55,714 nucleotides of DNA, taken from NCBI GenBank assembly GCA_012033335.1, contig JAAURB010000025.1, forward strand, positions 1 through 55,714, given 5' to 3'. Of this stretch, positions 43,848 through 52,859 are shown one piece after another. The stretch's first letter is position 1. Each line of letters opens with the position of its first letter. The notes below the pieces were generated by a model. The model did not search any database. It saw only the letters and a program-made list of their open reading frames with translations, and had not been told where the DNA came from. A program made the position numbers and the translations under genes. This DNA comes from Oscillatoriales cyanobacterium RM2_1_1. GTDB taxonomy: Bacteria; Cyanobacteriota; Cyanobacteriia; Cyanobacteriales; Microcoleaceae.

Positions 43848-45092
43848 ATGGCTAATATTCTTCTGGTTCAAAATGATCACTGCCAATCCCATTGGCGCAA
43901 GCTATTAATTGCTCAGGGACATCAGGTTGAATGGGCAGACAACGCTGTGTCAATGCTGGAAATGATTCACCAACATCGACCGGAACTGCTGATTCATACT
44001 CCAGCCCATTCCAATCTGGATAGTCTATCTCTCCTGCAACAGGTAAAATCCCAAGCTTCAGTTACTGGCCCTTTTTGTCTGATCGTTGTTTCTGATGAAG
44101 GATTCCAGAAGCAATTTCAGGCGATCAAAGATTTTGCCGATGATTGGATCATAGAGCCCGAAAGCGATCTAGAGCGTCTCTGGCGCATTCAGTCCAGTCT
44201 GCGAACTTATCGCCTGACGCAAGCTCTCCAAAAAGAATCCGATCAGCGACAGCGTTTGGCGCAACAACTGATCCAGAATCAAAAAATGATCAGTTTAGGA
44301 CAGATGATTTCAGGAGTCGCCCATGAAATCAATAATCCGGTTTCTGTGGTGAAGGGGAACGTCAGTCATGTTGCAGAATATGTTCAGGATTTGGTTGATC
44401 TAATAGAACTCTATGGGGAGACCTATCCCGAGCCAACAGCGCCTATTCAAGAGCAGATTGAGGAAATTGACCTAGAGTTTCTCAAAGCGGATCTACCTCA
44501 GGTGATTGATTCAATGAAAACCGGATCAGAACGCATCCGGCAACTGGTTCAGTCTTTAAAAAATTTCTATCAACTAGATGACACTGAATCCAAATTCGTT
44601 AATATTGAAAATTGCCTGGAGGATATTTTATTAATTCTTCAGGGAAATCTTAAAGGAAAAAAAGGTTGCCAGATTCAGGTGATCCGAGAATATGGTCAAT
44701 TGCCTGAAATTAAGGGCTATCCTGGGCAGTTGAATCAGGCTTTGATGAATATACTGAAAAATGCCGTAGATGCCCTGGAAATTCGACGCATAGAGGAAAC
44801 CTCTAGCGCGCCAACCATCTGGATTAAGACAACATTAACCTCAATAGCTCCAAACCCATCCACCGTAGAGATTTCAATTCGAGACAATGGAGTGGGTGTT
44901 CCTTTAGAAATTCAAGATCAAATTTTTGAGCCATTTTTTACCACCAAATCGATGGGAAGAGGGGTAGGAATTGGGTTGGGAATTAGTTATCAGACAATTG
45001 TCAAACAACATAGCGGACACCTGACTTGCAATTCTCAACTGGGAACAGGTACAGAATTTATTATCACATTGCCCCTTGATTCTGAGGGGTGA
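43848..45092 (+). CDS. Histidine kinase with N-terminal pseudo-receiver
   Basis: A cytoplasmic kinase of about 414 residues. Residues 1-115 have receiver-like layout (MANILLVQNDHCQSHWRKLL) but the phosphoacceptor position reads LLIHTPAHS, with H50 where Asp is expected. So it is a pseudo-receiver, perhaps a sensory or dimer module. A coiled coil leads to the HisKA domain, with H159 in MISGVAHEINNPVSVVKGNV, then the ATPase N box QALMNILKNAVDALEI, G1 IRDNGVGVP, F box IFEPFFTTK and G2 GVGIGLGISYQ. The ATG at 43848 was chosen over an upstream start whose 43 residues look non-coding. No partner regulator is adjacent, so the target is unknown. Confidence 0.9.
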   Translation: MANILLVQNDHCQSHWRKLLIAQGHQVEWADNAVSMLEMIHQHRPELLIHTPAHSNLDSLSLLQQVKSQASVTGPFCLIVVSDEGFQKQFQAIKDFADDWIIEPESDLERLWRIQSSLRTYRLTQALQKESDQRQRLAQQLIQNQKMISLGQMISGVAHEINNPVSVVKGNVSHVAEYVQDLVDLIELYGETYPEPTAPIQEQIEEIDLEFLKADLPQVIDSMKTGSERIRQLVQSLKNFYQLDDTESKFVNIENCLEDILLILQGNLKGKKGCQIQVIREYGQLPEIKGYPGQLNQALMNILKNAVDALEIRRIEETSSAPTIWIKTTLTSIAPNPSTVEISIRDNGVGVPLEIQDQIFEPFFTTKSMGRGVGIGLGISYQTIVKQHSGHLTCNSQLGTGTEFIITLPLDSEG

Positions 45093-45154
45093 ATCTCATG
45101 AGTTGGCAATGTTTGAATAATACAGGAATTTTCAATCCCGTCAGGTATGGATTT

Positions 45155-45256
45155 GGGAGTTAGGGGCTCGTTGTATCAGCGGAGTTTGGGTTCCGTCCCC
45201 AAGAATGGGGCAACGCCCCCTTCGCCCTCTTTTAAAAATCGTTTGTGACTGCTGTA
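45155..45256. repeat. Dispersed repeat, family 1, copy 3
   Basis: GGGAGTTAGGGGCTCG, CAACGCCCCCTTCGCCCTC and the tail AAATCGTTTGTGACTGCTGT match the pix-operon copies in order, though diverged. Internally TCCCCAAGAA and TGGGG words form complementary G/C arms. It lies 63 bases after the kinase stop. Confidence 0.55.
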
Positions 45257-45373
45257 GTGCAGATTGTAGGTGCAGATTACAACTCCTTCTTTAGATAGAA
45301 GCCAAGAGTTAGATTGATTTATATACTGATTAATGAATACAATTGTCAAATCATTAGATTAAACATAACAATT

Positions 45374-45676
45374 ATGGCCTCTAATAATCTTTCTGAAAGT
45401 AATCTTGATCGCGATCGCATCAAAAATCCTGAAGTTGTTTCTAACCCTGAAATTACTACCAAAAGTCATGAAATCCAGGATGCGCCCACTGCGAATTATC
45501 AGGTTCCTTTTATGGGTGAAGCACCTGAAACTAGTGCAGAAGAATACTATTTACCCCACACTAGCCAGCCCGGTTCAGAAACCGCAGAGAATGATCATTT
45601 TCAATTGCCTCACACTGGGGAAACCCCTGACCAGCGAACCTATGAGTATGAGATGCCAAACACCAGTCAATCCTAA
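45374..45676 (+). CDS. Unknown disordered protein with four degenerate repeats
   Basis: A 100-residue acidic protein without hydrophobic core, so probably disordered. I do not recognise a family. The C-terminal 60 residues are built of four degenerate units of 16-18 residues: YQVPFMGEAPETSAEE, YYLPHTSQPGSETAEN, HFQLPHTGETPDQRT and YEYEMPNTSQS. Their prolines are at 45, 61, 79 and 95. Each unit has an aromatic pair, a Leu/Met/Val-Pro and an S/T-G/S-E/Q step, as in proteins that bind a multivalent partner. The start at 45374 skips 20 upstream residues that look hydrophobic and unrelated. A strong hairpin follows the stop, supporting a real transcript. Confidence 0.65.
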   Translation: MASNNLSESNLDRDRIKNPEVVSNPEITTKSHEIQDAPTANYQVPFMGEAPETSAEEYYLPHTSQPGSETAENDHFQLPHTGETPDQRTYEYEMPNTSQS

Positions 45677-45719
45677 AAGTCCAATCGCGAATATTCATTA
45701 GAATTCAGAACATCTGATT

Positions 45720-45756
45720 CCAGAAGTTTTCTGCCTTTCAAAGAGGCAGCTTCTGG
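45720..45756 (+). terminator. Hairpin terminator after the repeat-protein gene
   Basis: Outer stem CCAGAAG (45720-45726) with CTTCTGG (45750-45756) and inner stem CTGCCT (45731-45736) with AGGCAG (45744-45749), followed by GATTTTCTCT. The T-run is interrupted, but the stem is strong. Confidence 0.65.
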
Positions 45757-45916
45757 GATTTTCTCTCAGCAATTTGAAATTAAGAATTAACAACGTTGAT
45801 ATTATTTGTTCAATTTCGTTATTTTGGCAGAATGTTTTCTATCTTTGGTGATGCTTTTCACCATGAATCAGGTCATCTCAGTTCTTTCCCCAGATTGGTT
45901 TCAGCCTTGAGGTTAT

Positions 45917-46318
45917 TCAAGATTTATGGTTCAGGACACTGGCGGTTTCAGCATGAACAAAGGCAATATTTGGATCCCGCTGAATGGCTTCATAATAGCG
46001 TTTTTCCCGCAGAGTTCCATTCTCTGCGGGACGTAGCAGCAAACGGGCTTCTGCCAGAAGCTCATTGGCTTCCTCCAGGGTAATTTGTTGCTTGGGGTCA
46101 AGGGCCTCATCAATTCGCACGATAAACTGGGAGAACGGTCGCAACCAGCTAAACCACTCATCTCCAAGGGCTAACCGAAAGAACTCTCCCTGGGTCTGAA
46201 TGCGGCCATGAAATTGTTCGTAGGTGACTCGCTCAGAATCAAGTAGGGCTTTGTGGAGGCGAAGCAGGGAAGCGCGGAGTTCTCGAAGACGTTGGAAGGG
46301 TAAATCGAGAGAAGACAT
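45917..46318 (-). CDS. Conserved helical protein, function unknown
   Basis: A 133-residue soluble, mostly helical protein: LDLPFQRLRELRASLLRLHK, GEFFRLALGDEWFSWLRPFS, IDEALDPKQQITLEEANELL and KRYYEAIQRDPNIAFVHAE. Proteins of this pattern occur in several bacterial phyla without a known role, to my recollection; I cannot name a family. The frame is intact with coherent amphipathic helices. It is downstream of the CHAT gene on the same strand, about 95 bases away, so it may be read from the same transcript. Confidence 0.7.
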   Translation of the reverse strand: MSSLDLPFQRLRELRASLLRLHKALLDSERVTYEQFHGRIQTQGEFFRLALGDEWFSWLRPFSQFIVRIDEALDPKQQITLEEANELLAEARLLLRPAENGTLREKRYYEAIQRDPNIAFVHAETASVLNHKS

Positions 46319-46412
46319 AACGCAAATAGCTTAAAAGTTCAACTTAACAATTCAATCTGGCAATTCAGCTCAAAATGACTCTCTCTATCTTGTCATATTG
46401 GCGGAATTTGAA

Positions 46413-47768
46413 TTACCAAGGGCTACCAATCAGGCTAAATCCAGCCCAATAGAAGGGGTGAGTAAAGTCTTCATTCCTAAATTCTGTCAAATCAGGCAGC
46501 AGGGTCACTCCCCCCCGGGATCCGAGAAGCTCATTTTGTTCAATCCGAACTTTCCCGGACAACATCGCAATTTGAGCCTGACGCAGGGCCTCCGCCTTCG
46601 TTGATGTAGTTTTGAGCTGTCGATAAAACTCGCTCATCAGGGCCAGGGTGCCGGTGTCACTGACATACCACAAACTGGCCACAGCAGATTTAACCCCGGC
46701 TTGCAGGGCCAACCCCGCAAATCCAAGCTCAACTGTATCATCGCCGATAGCGGTCTTGCAGGCGCTCAGAACTAGAAGTTCCGCTGGAGGATTTTGCCAA
46801 TTGATTTGATCCATCTGGTCAAGCTGAAGTTGATCGTCCCAGAGCTGAATGTAAGAATTCTTAGGAGAACCGGATTTGAACTCCGCATGGGTCGCCAGAT
46901 GAACTATCTGAAAACTGCCGGATGCCAGTTGATTCTGGAGATTCTTCAGGGTAAATGCCTGGTTGAGAAAACGCTTCCCGGGCCATTGACTCTCTAAATC
47001 CAGAGCTTGGGTCTCCCCAGAATGGACAATCGCATTCAATTCAATGGGGACAGCCGGTAAAGGAGTCTGTTGCTGAAATTCGGAAGCCCCCATCGCCAAG
47101 ACTTGAGCAGCTTTTAAGCTGGCTGGCTCAGAATTAAATAGATTAAAGGCTGGAATACGAGTGATACTGTAGCGCTCAATCAAAAACTGACGACCATCAT
47201 GGAGGGCCGCAAGCGGTAATGTTCGGAGTCCTGGCCCCGTACAGAAGAGGATTGTATCAATACCCTCTGCTGCTAAGACGGTCTCAAACGGTTGTACGAT
47301 CCATTGATAGAGCTGTTGAGCGGAGTTGAGGTTGGCGATTCGGTTTTGTCTGCGGGGATCCGTCAGCTCAGCTCGTAAAGTCTGAATCATCGGCAACAAA
47401 TTCTTCATTGTCGCCGCCGGGATCAGCTTTCCTACAGGGGATCCTCCGGGGGTGAGTAAAATCAAGTTCAGCCCCTCGGATTCAGGAATAACCCAGAGAA
47501 CAGCCGGATGAGTTTGGGTTCGTTGGGCAGCTTGCTTGAGGGTTTGGGAGATGCCTTCAGCATCTAATCTGATTTCGGCTAAGTTATGATTGAAGTAATC
47601 TTCGTACTGGGCTTCCCAGCTTCGTTCGATTTGAGTAATTTTCTGATTCCAATTGATAGATGCAGGATTATTTGGAGAGAATCCAGTTAAAAAAACAACG
47701 GCAATTGCCGTCAGTATTCCAATCATAATTGCTAAGACTGGAGAGCCAAGGTGTTTTGGGTTCAGCAT
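46413..47768 (-). CDS. CHAT-domain protease-like protein, exported or anchored
   Basis: A 451-residue protein with an N-terminal hydrophobic segment (VLAIMIGILTAIAVVFLTGF) that anchors or exports it. A helical region (about 30-90) and a lead-in (TILFCTGPGLRTLPLAALHD) precede the CHAT caspase-like core. The catalytic dyad is visible: H294 in VHLATHAEF and C337 in LVLSACKTAIG. The C-terminal region ends FTHPFYWAGFSLIGSPW, typical of cyanobacterial CHAT proteins. Unlike most, it has no TPR array. CHAT proteases cleave partner proteins in defence or cell-surface systems. The divergent neighbour is a DUF928 gene 191 bases away, a recurrent cyanobacterial pairing, which suggests a joint extracytoplasmic function. 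The substrate is unknown. Confidence 0.9.
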   Translation of the reverse strand: MLNPKHLGSPVLAIMIGILTAIAVVFLTGFSPNNPASINWNQKITQIERSWEAQYEDYFNHNLAEIRLDAEGISQTLKQAAQRTQTHPAVLWVIPESEGLNLILLTPGGSPVGKLIPAATMKNLLPMIQTLRAELTDPRRQNRIANLNSAQQLYQWIVQPFETVLAAEGIDTILFCTGPGLRTLPLAALHDGRQFLIERYSITRIPAFNLFNSEPASLKAAQVLAMGASEFQQQTPLPAVPIELNAIVHSGETQALDLESQWPGKRFLNQAFTLKNLQNQLASGSFQIVHLATHAEFKSGSPKNSYIQLWDDQLQLDQMDQINWQNPPAELLVLSACKTAIGDDTVELGFAGLALQAGVKSAVASLWYVSDTGTLALMSEFYRQLKTTSTKAEALRQAQIAMLSGKVRIEQNELLGSRGGVTLLPDLTEFRNEDFTHPFYWAGFSLIGSPW

Positions 47769-47959
47769 TTGCTCTAAGCACTGTACGATTAATATTCTAA
47801 AGAATAAAAATCTAAAGAATAAAAATCCCCAGAAAAATTAAGCCTCCCAAAGATTTGTAACAGGATCTCCAACGTTTTCTGGATCTCTCGTTGAAACATT
47901 GAATACAATAGGGGTAATACCCATCACTCATATTGCCCCTGATTGGAGGCCAAGTCACC

Positions 47960-48766
47960 ATGTTTTGGACAGTTTTACTGCGATATTTTTCCGCCCTAGT
48001 TCTAGCTGGAACCCTGGGGCTAACCGTTAATTTTTTGATCGATTCATCGGCTCAGGCTCAACCCAGGGGCTCAATTCCAAGCTCATCAAGTAACCAGGCC
48101 CTCAAGTCTACCTGGGATGCCTTTCAACCCCCAAATCGGGGAGTGCCAGGTCGCCGGGAAGGCGGCGGCACCCGTGGCCCCCTGAGCTGTCCAAGTGGAG
48201 CAAATAAGCTAACGGCTTTGATTCCGACTTCGACCCTGGGACGGACGGCTTCTGACCAACCCAGCCTACTGTACTACGTTCCGGCAGTTTTAGATCAGAT
48301 TCCCGTCCAGCTAGAAATCACCGACGAGTCAGAAAAAGTGATTTATACCACGTCCTTCAAACTCAGCAATGATCAACCTGGAATCGTTCAGTTGAGTCTG
48401 GCGGATAAATCAGATGCCCCTGACCTGAAAGCTGACCAGAAATATCATTGGTATCTGACAATCCGCTGTGAGCCTGATTCTGCAGATGCCTCGTCTGACA
48501 TTACCGTTCATGGCTGGATTGAACGCGTAGACCTGCCCACGAGTGAAGCGGATCAGCTTGCCCAAATGCCTCCTCGCGATCGCCTAGCCATCTATCAACA
48601 AGAGGGATTATGGTATGACATGTTGTCAACTTTAGCCAGATTACGGGCCGAAAGCCCAGATGATGCTGCTGTAGAGCAACAATGGTCTGACCTGCTCAAG
48701 TCGGTTGGTTTGGAGAAAGTCACCGAAGAACCCCTAGTCTCTACCCAACTGATTCCCGGAAGTTAG
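47960..48766 (+). CDS. DUF928 family secreted protein
   Basis: A protein of about 268 residues with a signal peptide (VLLRYFSALVLAGTLGLTVN, cleavage near SAQAQP). The mature part has the DUF928 features: RREGGGTRGPLSCPSGANKL, TALIPTSTLGRTASDQPSLL and YYVPAVLDQIPVQLEI, ending with a helical region WYDMLSTLARLRAES. The family is restricted largely to cyanobacteria and is unassigned; it often lies next to CHAT-domain genes, as here. The ATG at 47960 gives a proper basic-hydrophobic signal; the upstream GTG-type start adds nine unlikely residues. Confidence 0.9.
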   Translation: MFWTVLLRYFSALVLAGTLGLTVNFLIDSSAQAQPRGSIPSSSSNQALKSTWDAFQPPNRGVPGRREGGGTRGPLSCPSGANKLTALIPTSTLGRTASDQPSLLYYVPAVLDQIPVQLEITDESEKVIYTTSFKLSNDQPGIVQLSLADKSDAPDLKADQKYHWYLTIRCEPDSADASSDITVHGWIERVDLPTSEADQLAQMPPRDRLAIYQQEGLWYDMLSTLARLRAESPDDAAVEQQWSDLLKSVGLEKVTEEPLVSTQLIPGS

Positions 48767-48862
48767 GCAATTTTTTCAAGGGATTTCTGCTTAAATCCAA
48801 CCCTTCCGGTGGTAAGGTGTCATCTACCCTTGACTCTCAAATCCTCAGTGCCCAGAAGCTAG

Positions 48863-49756
48863 CTACGCCAGAGTGCCGAGAATCATCCCGCCCAACAGGA
48901 TGAACCCAACCCAGACATTTTGCTGAAAAATCGCCCCATAGGTCAATTGAGGAATTTCAGCTTGCCGGAGTCGAACGTACTGCCAGATCCAAACCCCTGT
49001 CCCCAGGGCGAGGGTGACCCAAAATCCCAGATGGAGATTTGCCCAAACCCCTACCGCTGTCAGTAACCCTATAGTTCCCAGGAAAAACAAACCAACGGCA
49101 TTGGCCACTTGATCGCCAAAAAAGATGGCACTGGAGTTGATCCCCAGTTTCTGATCATCTTCGCGATCGCTCATGGCATAGACCGTGTCAAATCCTAAAG
49201 TCCAGAGTACCGTAGCTCCCCAGAGCAACCAGGCGGTCGGTTCAAGCTGACCTACCGCTGCCGTCCAACTGATTAATACGGCAAATCCCCAGGCAATGGA
49301 CAGCACCAGTTGAGGGATGGGAAAGAACCGTTTAGCCAGGGGATAGCCAATGATGACCGGGACAGCGGCTATGCAAAGGGCCAGGCTGAGGGGATTGAGA
49401 TAAAGGGCCAACCCACCGGCACAGGCAAAAGCGACCAAAGCCACCATAATTCCAGTTTGGACAGTCAGGGCCCGGGAGGCAAGGGGACGATTTTGGGTGC
49501 GTTCAACGTCTGGATCAATGTCTCGATCCCATAAATCATTAACCACGCAGCCCGCCGCACTGGTAGCCAATGTCCCAATGATAATGACGACAATCAAAGG
49601 CCAGGGTGGAGCTCCTCGGGCTGCTAGGAAAATTGCCCACAGAGCAGGAACCATTAAGATGAGACGACCTGCAGGTTTATCCCACCGCAGCAGACGGACT
49701 ATTACCTGCCATTTCGGTTCTGTAGGGGGTTCTGAGATGGGGGCTTGAATGACCAT
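48863..49756 (-). CDS. ubiA: 4-hydroxybenzoate polyprenyltransferase (plastoquinone pathway)
   Basis: Membrane prenyltransferase that attaches a solanesyl-type chain to 4-hydroxybenzoate, an early step of cyanobacterial plastoquinone synthesis. It has 297 residues with about nine membrane helices. The two aspartate-rich motifs that bind the prenyl diphosphate with Mg2+ are VNDLWDRDIDPDVERTQNRP and YAMSDREDDQKLGINSSAIF. Further support comes from LLRWDKPAGRLILMVPALWA, conserved at the N-terminus. It is transcribed alone, convergent with the DUF928 gene. Confidence 0.95.
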   Translation of the reverse strand: MVIQAPISEPPTEPKWQVIVRLLRWDKPAGRLILMVPALWAIFLAARGAPPWPLIVVIIIGTLATSAAGCVVNDLWDRDIDPDVERTQNRPLASRALTVQTGIMVALVAFACAGGLALYLNPLSLALCIAAVPVIIGYPLAKRFFPIPQLVLSIAWGFAVLISWTAAVGQLEPTAWLLWGATVLWTLGFDTVYAMSDREDDQKLGINSSAIFFGDQVANAVGLFFLGTIGLLTAVGVWANLHLGFWVTLALGTGVWIWQYVRLRQAEIPQLTYGAIFQQNVWVGFILLGGMILGTLA

Positions 49757-49912
49757 TGATTACCTTGTTCTACCAACAATATTTAAGCAAATTCGGTGAT
49801 ACTCGCCAACCCAACTGGTCTATTTTGGGTGATTCCTCGTTGAAGAAATTAATTCGTAAAGACTACTTTAAAAAAATGCTTAAAAAATGCTTAAAAAATT
49901 GAAATATATTAA

Positions 49913-49933
49913 AGGCGTTATGAAATAACGCCT
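49913..49933 (-). terminator. Rho-independent terminator of the 51-residue gene
   Basis: A perfect 9-bp stem, AGGCGTTAT and ATAACGCCT, with a three-base loop. Read on the minus strand it is followed by an AT-rich tail with T-runs (TTCAATTTTTT). It starts 9 bases after the stop of the small gene. Confidence 0.75.
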
Positions 49934-49942
49934 GCTCAAACG

Positions 49943-50098
49943 TCAACCTTTGGTCAACTGAATATGGTTGATAATTTGCCGTTTACGTTCCTCTGAATTG
50001 GTCAAGCCCATTGAGGTTGATGATGATAGGGAAAATTTTCCCATGCTACGAGCAAGATGCTCTTTGATTTTTTGCTTTTGTTTCTCTGAACTCGCCAT
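49943..50098 (-). CDS. Small basic protein with internal duplication, unannotated
   Basis: A 51-residue gene too short for most gene callers. The start ATG at 50098 is preceded by GGAGG at an ideal distance (GGGAGGACTT before the ATG), the best ribosome binding site in this part of the window, and a terminator follows the stop. The protein is basic: MASSEKQKQKIKEHLARSMG, a Ser-rich middle, and NSEERKRQIINHIQLTKG. The two ends share the pattern S-E-(K/E)-x-K-(x)-(K/R)-x-I-(K/I)-(E/N)-H-(L/I), so two similar helices are joined by a flexible linker. I do not recognise the family. A small RNA- or DNA-binding or adaptor role is conceivable but unsupported. Confidence 0.65.
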   Translation of the reverse strand: MASSEKQKQKIKEHLARSMGKFSLSSSTSMGLTNSEERKRQIINHIQLTKG

Positions 50099-50550
50099 AA
50101 GTCCTCCCAGTAATAAATGCTACTAACGGCTTGCCCAGATCGGGTAATTGGGAACAGGTCGCTTCTTGATCTGGCAATCAACTATCAGAATTAATTGAAA
50201 CCTGATTGCTTTAAGATCTCAGTCACTAACCTCATCTGATGATAACTAAGATGCCATGAGCTTTCTAAGCTTGAAACCAATCGCTGTAACCCAAATCTGC
50301 GAGTTGGACAAGCCTCTAGCCTTTCTACCTAATATTCTACATATTTTTTTTGAAAGTTTCACATCTGATGTCAAGTTTGATCTGGATTGATCAGGTTGGG
50401 GTTCTGGTTCCCTCTTTTATTAGTTTTTATATCCTGGTTGCTATTTTACTTTCTGGTTTACTTTCTAAAGTGGTTCAGGATTCAATCTAGAATCGCGAGG
50501 GACATGGTAATTTTAGGGAAGCATTAGATCACTTCAAATCAGTCGCCTCC
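50099..50550. other. Divergent spacer before the small gene and the STAND gene
   Basis: About 450 bases, AT-rich to the right (ATATTTTTTTTGAAAG near 50340). I see no gene, hairpin or repeat. It must hold promoters for both divergent genes. Confidence 0.3.
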
Positions 50551-52859
50551 ATGATTTATGACCCCTCTTTTCAGGATTCTAAAACCAATCATGCTGGATC
50601 AATTGATCTGCTACGGGAAGCAATGGATCAGATATTCACCCATATCCTAGCTAATCAGACTTCCGCGTTTGAGTCCAATGCAATTATTCTGGGCGATCGC
50701 CATTCAACTTTATTGAGCTTGATTCGGGAAATTCAGCCTCAAAAAGCAGAACTGACTCCGGATTTTTCTTCCGATTTAGAACTAATTTCAGGTCGGGAGG
50801 ACTACGCTCGAAACCAGGATCATCTGGCGATTCAACACTATCAAAATAGCTTGCAATTCTGCCTGGATCTATTTGTCAATTCAGCCCAGCACCTAGAAAT
50901 CTTCAGAGAAATTTCTCCTGAAACTTCCAGAAAAATCCTACTGAAAAGCCCTGAATGCTTTTCATCAGACGATCCGCCGATTCAACATTTGGTGAAACTT
51001 GGGATTGTTTTGTTTCATCTTGGCCTAAGCCATCTCCGACTTGGAGAGTTCAGTCCTGCAGAACAAGCCCCTGAGCTTTGGGAAAAGGCCAGCATTGAAT
51101 TCCACCAAGCCCTGAAGGTATTTCAGCGCGCAAATCGTCTGGATTTGGTGGCTAAATGGGCAGAACAATTGATCATTGTATACTCCAAATTGGGAAACTG
51201 GCAAGCTGTTAAAGACTGGACTCAGCAAGCTTTAGATCTTCATCTTTCCTACGGTTCAGCCGATCAAATTGTTCAGGACTATCGCTGGCTAGCTGAAACT
51301 GCAATGCAGGAATCCAAATGGTCACAAGCCAGTCAGTTAGCCGAGCTAGCTTTTGAAATTCAGCAGCAATCCTCCAAGAATTCTTTCAATTCAATTGAAG
51401 AGGACTATCCTGATTTATTACTTTTAGCCAAGTCTCACGAGCAACGTGAAGATTGGCAAATCAGTGTCAATCAATTAGAAGCCGCACTGCAAAATCCTCA
51501 CCTCCAGCAAGATTCCCAAGCTTATATTCAGGTTTTAAAAGCTTTGAGAAAACTCTACCTTGACCGATCTGAATATGGTAATGCTTCTCATCTCAAAGCC
51601 GAACAACTGCAGATTGAATACCAATCTGGCCTCAGATCTTTTGTTGGGGTACGTCAATTGCAACCAGCGCTTCAATCTCAGGGAGAACAGGGAAATATTG
51701 CCCGGGAGATCTTGAACTCTGATCGTCTTCTTCAAGTGCATGATTTAATTGATCGAATCCAACATCAAGATTTACGATTATTGGTACTTTACGGAGATTC
51801 AGGGGTTGGTAAAAGTTCCCTTTTAACAGCCGGAGTGATTCCTCAGCTTTTGCATCGTCAGTTGACTGAAACAAAAATTGCTACACCAATTTTGCTTCGA
51901 GTTTATACAGATTGGTTACGGGAACCCAATCCAGATATGTGGAAGCTAAATCGTGTAATGCAAGTTCTAGAAAAAAATTGCGATCGCCAGTCCGTTACCA
52001 TTTTAATTTTTGATCAATTTGAAGAGTTTTTCTCGGTTTGCAAAACTATCACTCAACGGTTGCCATTCTATCAATTTTTACAGCGCTGTCTATCGTTAAA
52101 TGAGGTGAAAGTACTACTGGTAATGCGGACAGATTACTTGCATTATTTATTAGAGTGCGATCGCTGGTTAATTTATCGGAAATTCTGCAGACTGAGGTAC
52201 TATCTGGTCAGATTTTGTACGGCTTAGAAAATTTTTCTTTAGAACAAGCTGAAAATTTTATTCAGCGCCAGACTGCTAATAGTCCCAACCAATTTGATCA
52301 GGATTTAGTCCAGCGGATTGTCCAGGATCTTAGTCAACCCTGGAATGGGATTTCTCCCCTTGAGCTCCAACTTGTAGGTTGTCAATTGCAAGTTCGGGAA
52401 ATCACAACGTTAAGCCAATATCAACAGTTAGGAAAAAATCCTCAACAATTTTTACTGAATCAATATATTGATGGCATCATTGAGGACTGTTACGGTCAAA
52501 ATGAACGAACTGTCATTTCAGTGTTGTATGCCCTAACGGATGAAATGAATTCTCGACCGATTAAGACCCATTCCGCCTTGCAAGCCGAACTAGAAATCAA
52601 TTCTGAGAAATTGGATAGGGTGCTGGAAATTTTAGTAGAAAATGGAGTTGTATTTCTATTGCCTGATATTCCAGATGATCGCTATCAATTAACCCATGAT
52701 TATTTAGTGACTCTAATTCGCCATCAGTCAGGAGAACGCCGGGTAACTGAATTAGAACTTGATCGCAATCGAGCCCAGCGTCATTTACTCGCAGAAAATC
52801 CCAAAAGCCTGATCAATCGGGCGATTAGTTCTATGCTCAGATGGGCTAAAATCAACTAA
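50551..52859 (+). pseudogene. TPR-nSTAND ATPase, split by a frameshift
   Basis: The first frame (558 residues to 52227) has a TPR-like helical array (about 170-350), the lead-in SFVGVRQLQPALQ and an nSTAND NTPase, with Walker A LYGDSGVGKSSLLTAG (about 413-428) and Walker B ILIFDQFEEFF (D488). It ends abruptly after VMRTDYLHYLLECDR in nonsense. The following frame from about 52160 supplies the natural continuation, LVNLSEILQTEVLSGQILYG, then the winged-helix part (DDRYQLTHDYLVTLIRHQSG) and stop at 52857. One base, probably C, is missing near 52164, right after the HIP1 site GCGATCGC. Restored, the protein has about 770 residues. STAND proteins are signal-gated switches in defence, death or signalling; the sensor here would be the TPR part. 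No C-terminal WD40 array is present. Confidence 0.8.

Noticed and set aside
45605-45625. LPHTG in the repeat protein resembling a sortase LPXTG signal
   Set aside because: It is internal, without the following hydrophobic helix and basic tail. It is one of four similar degenerate repeats.
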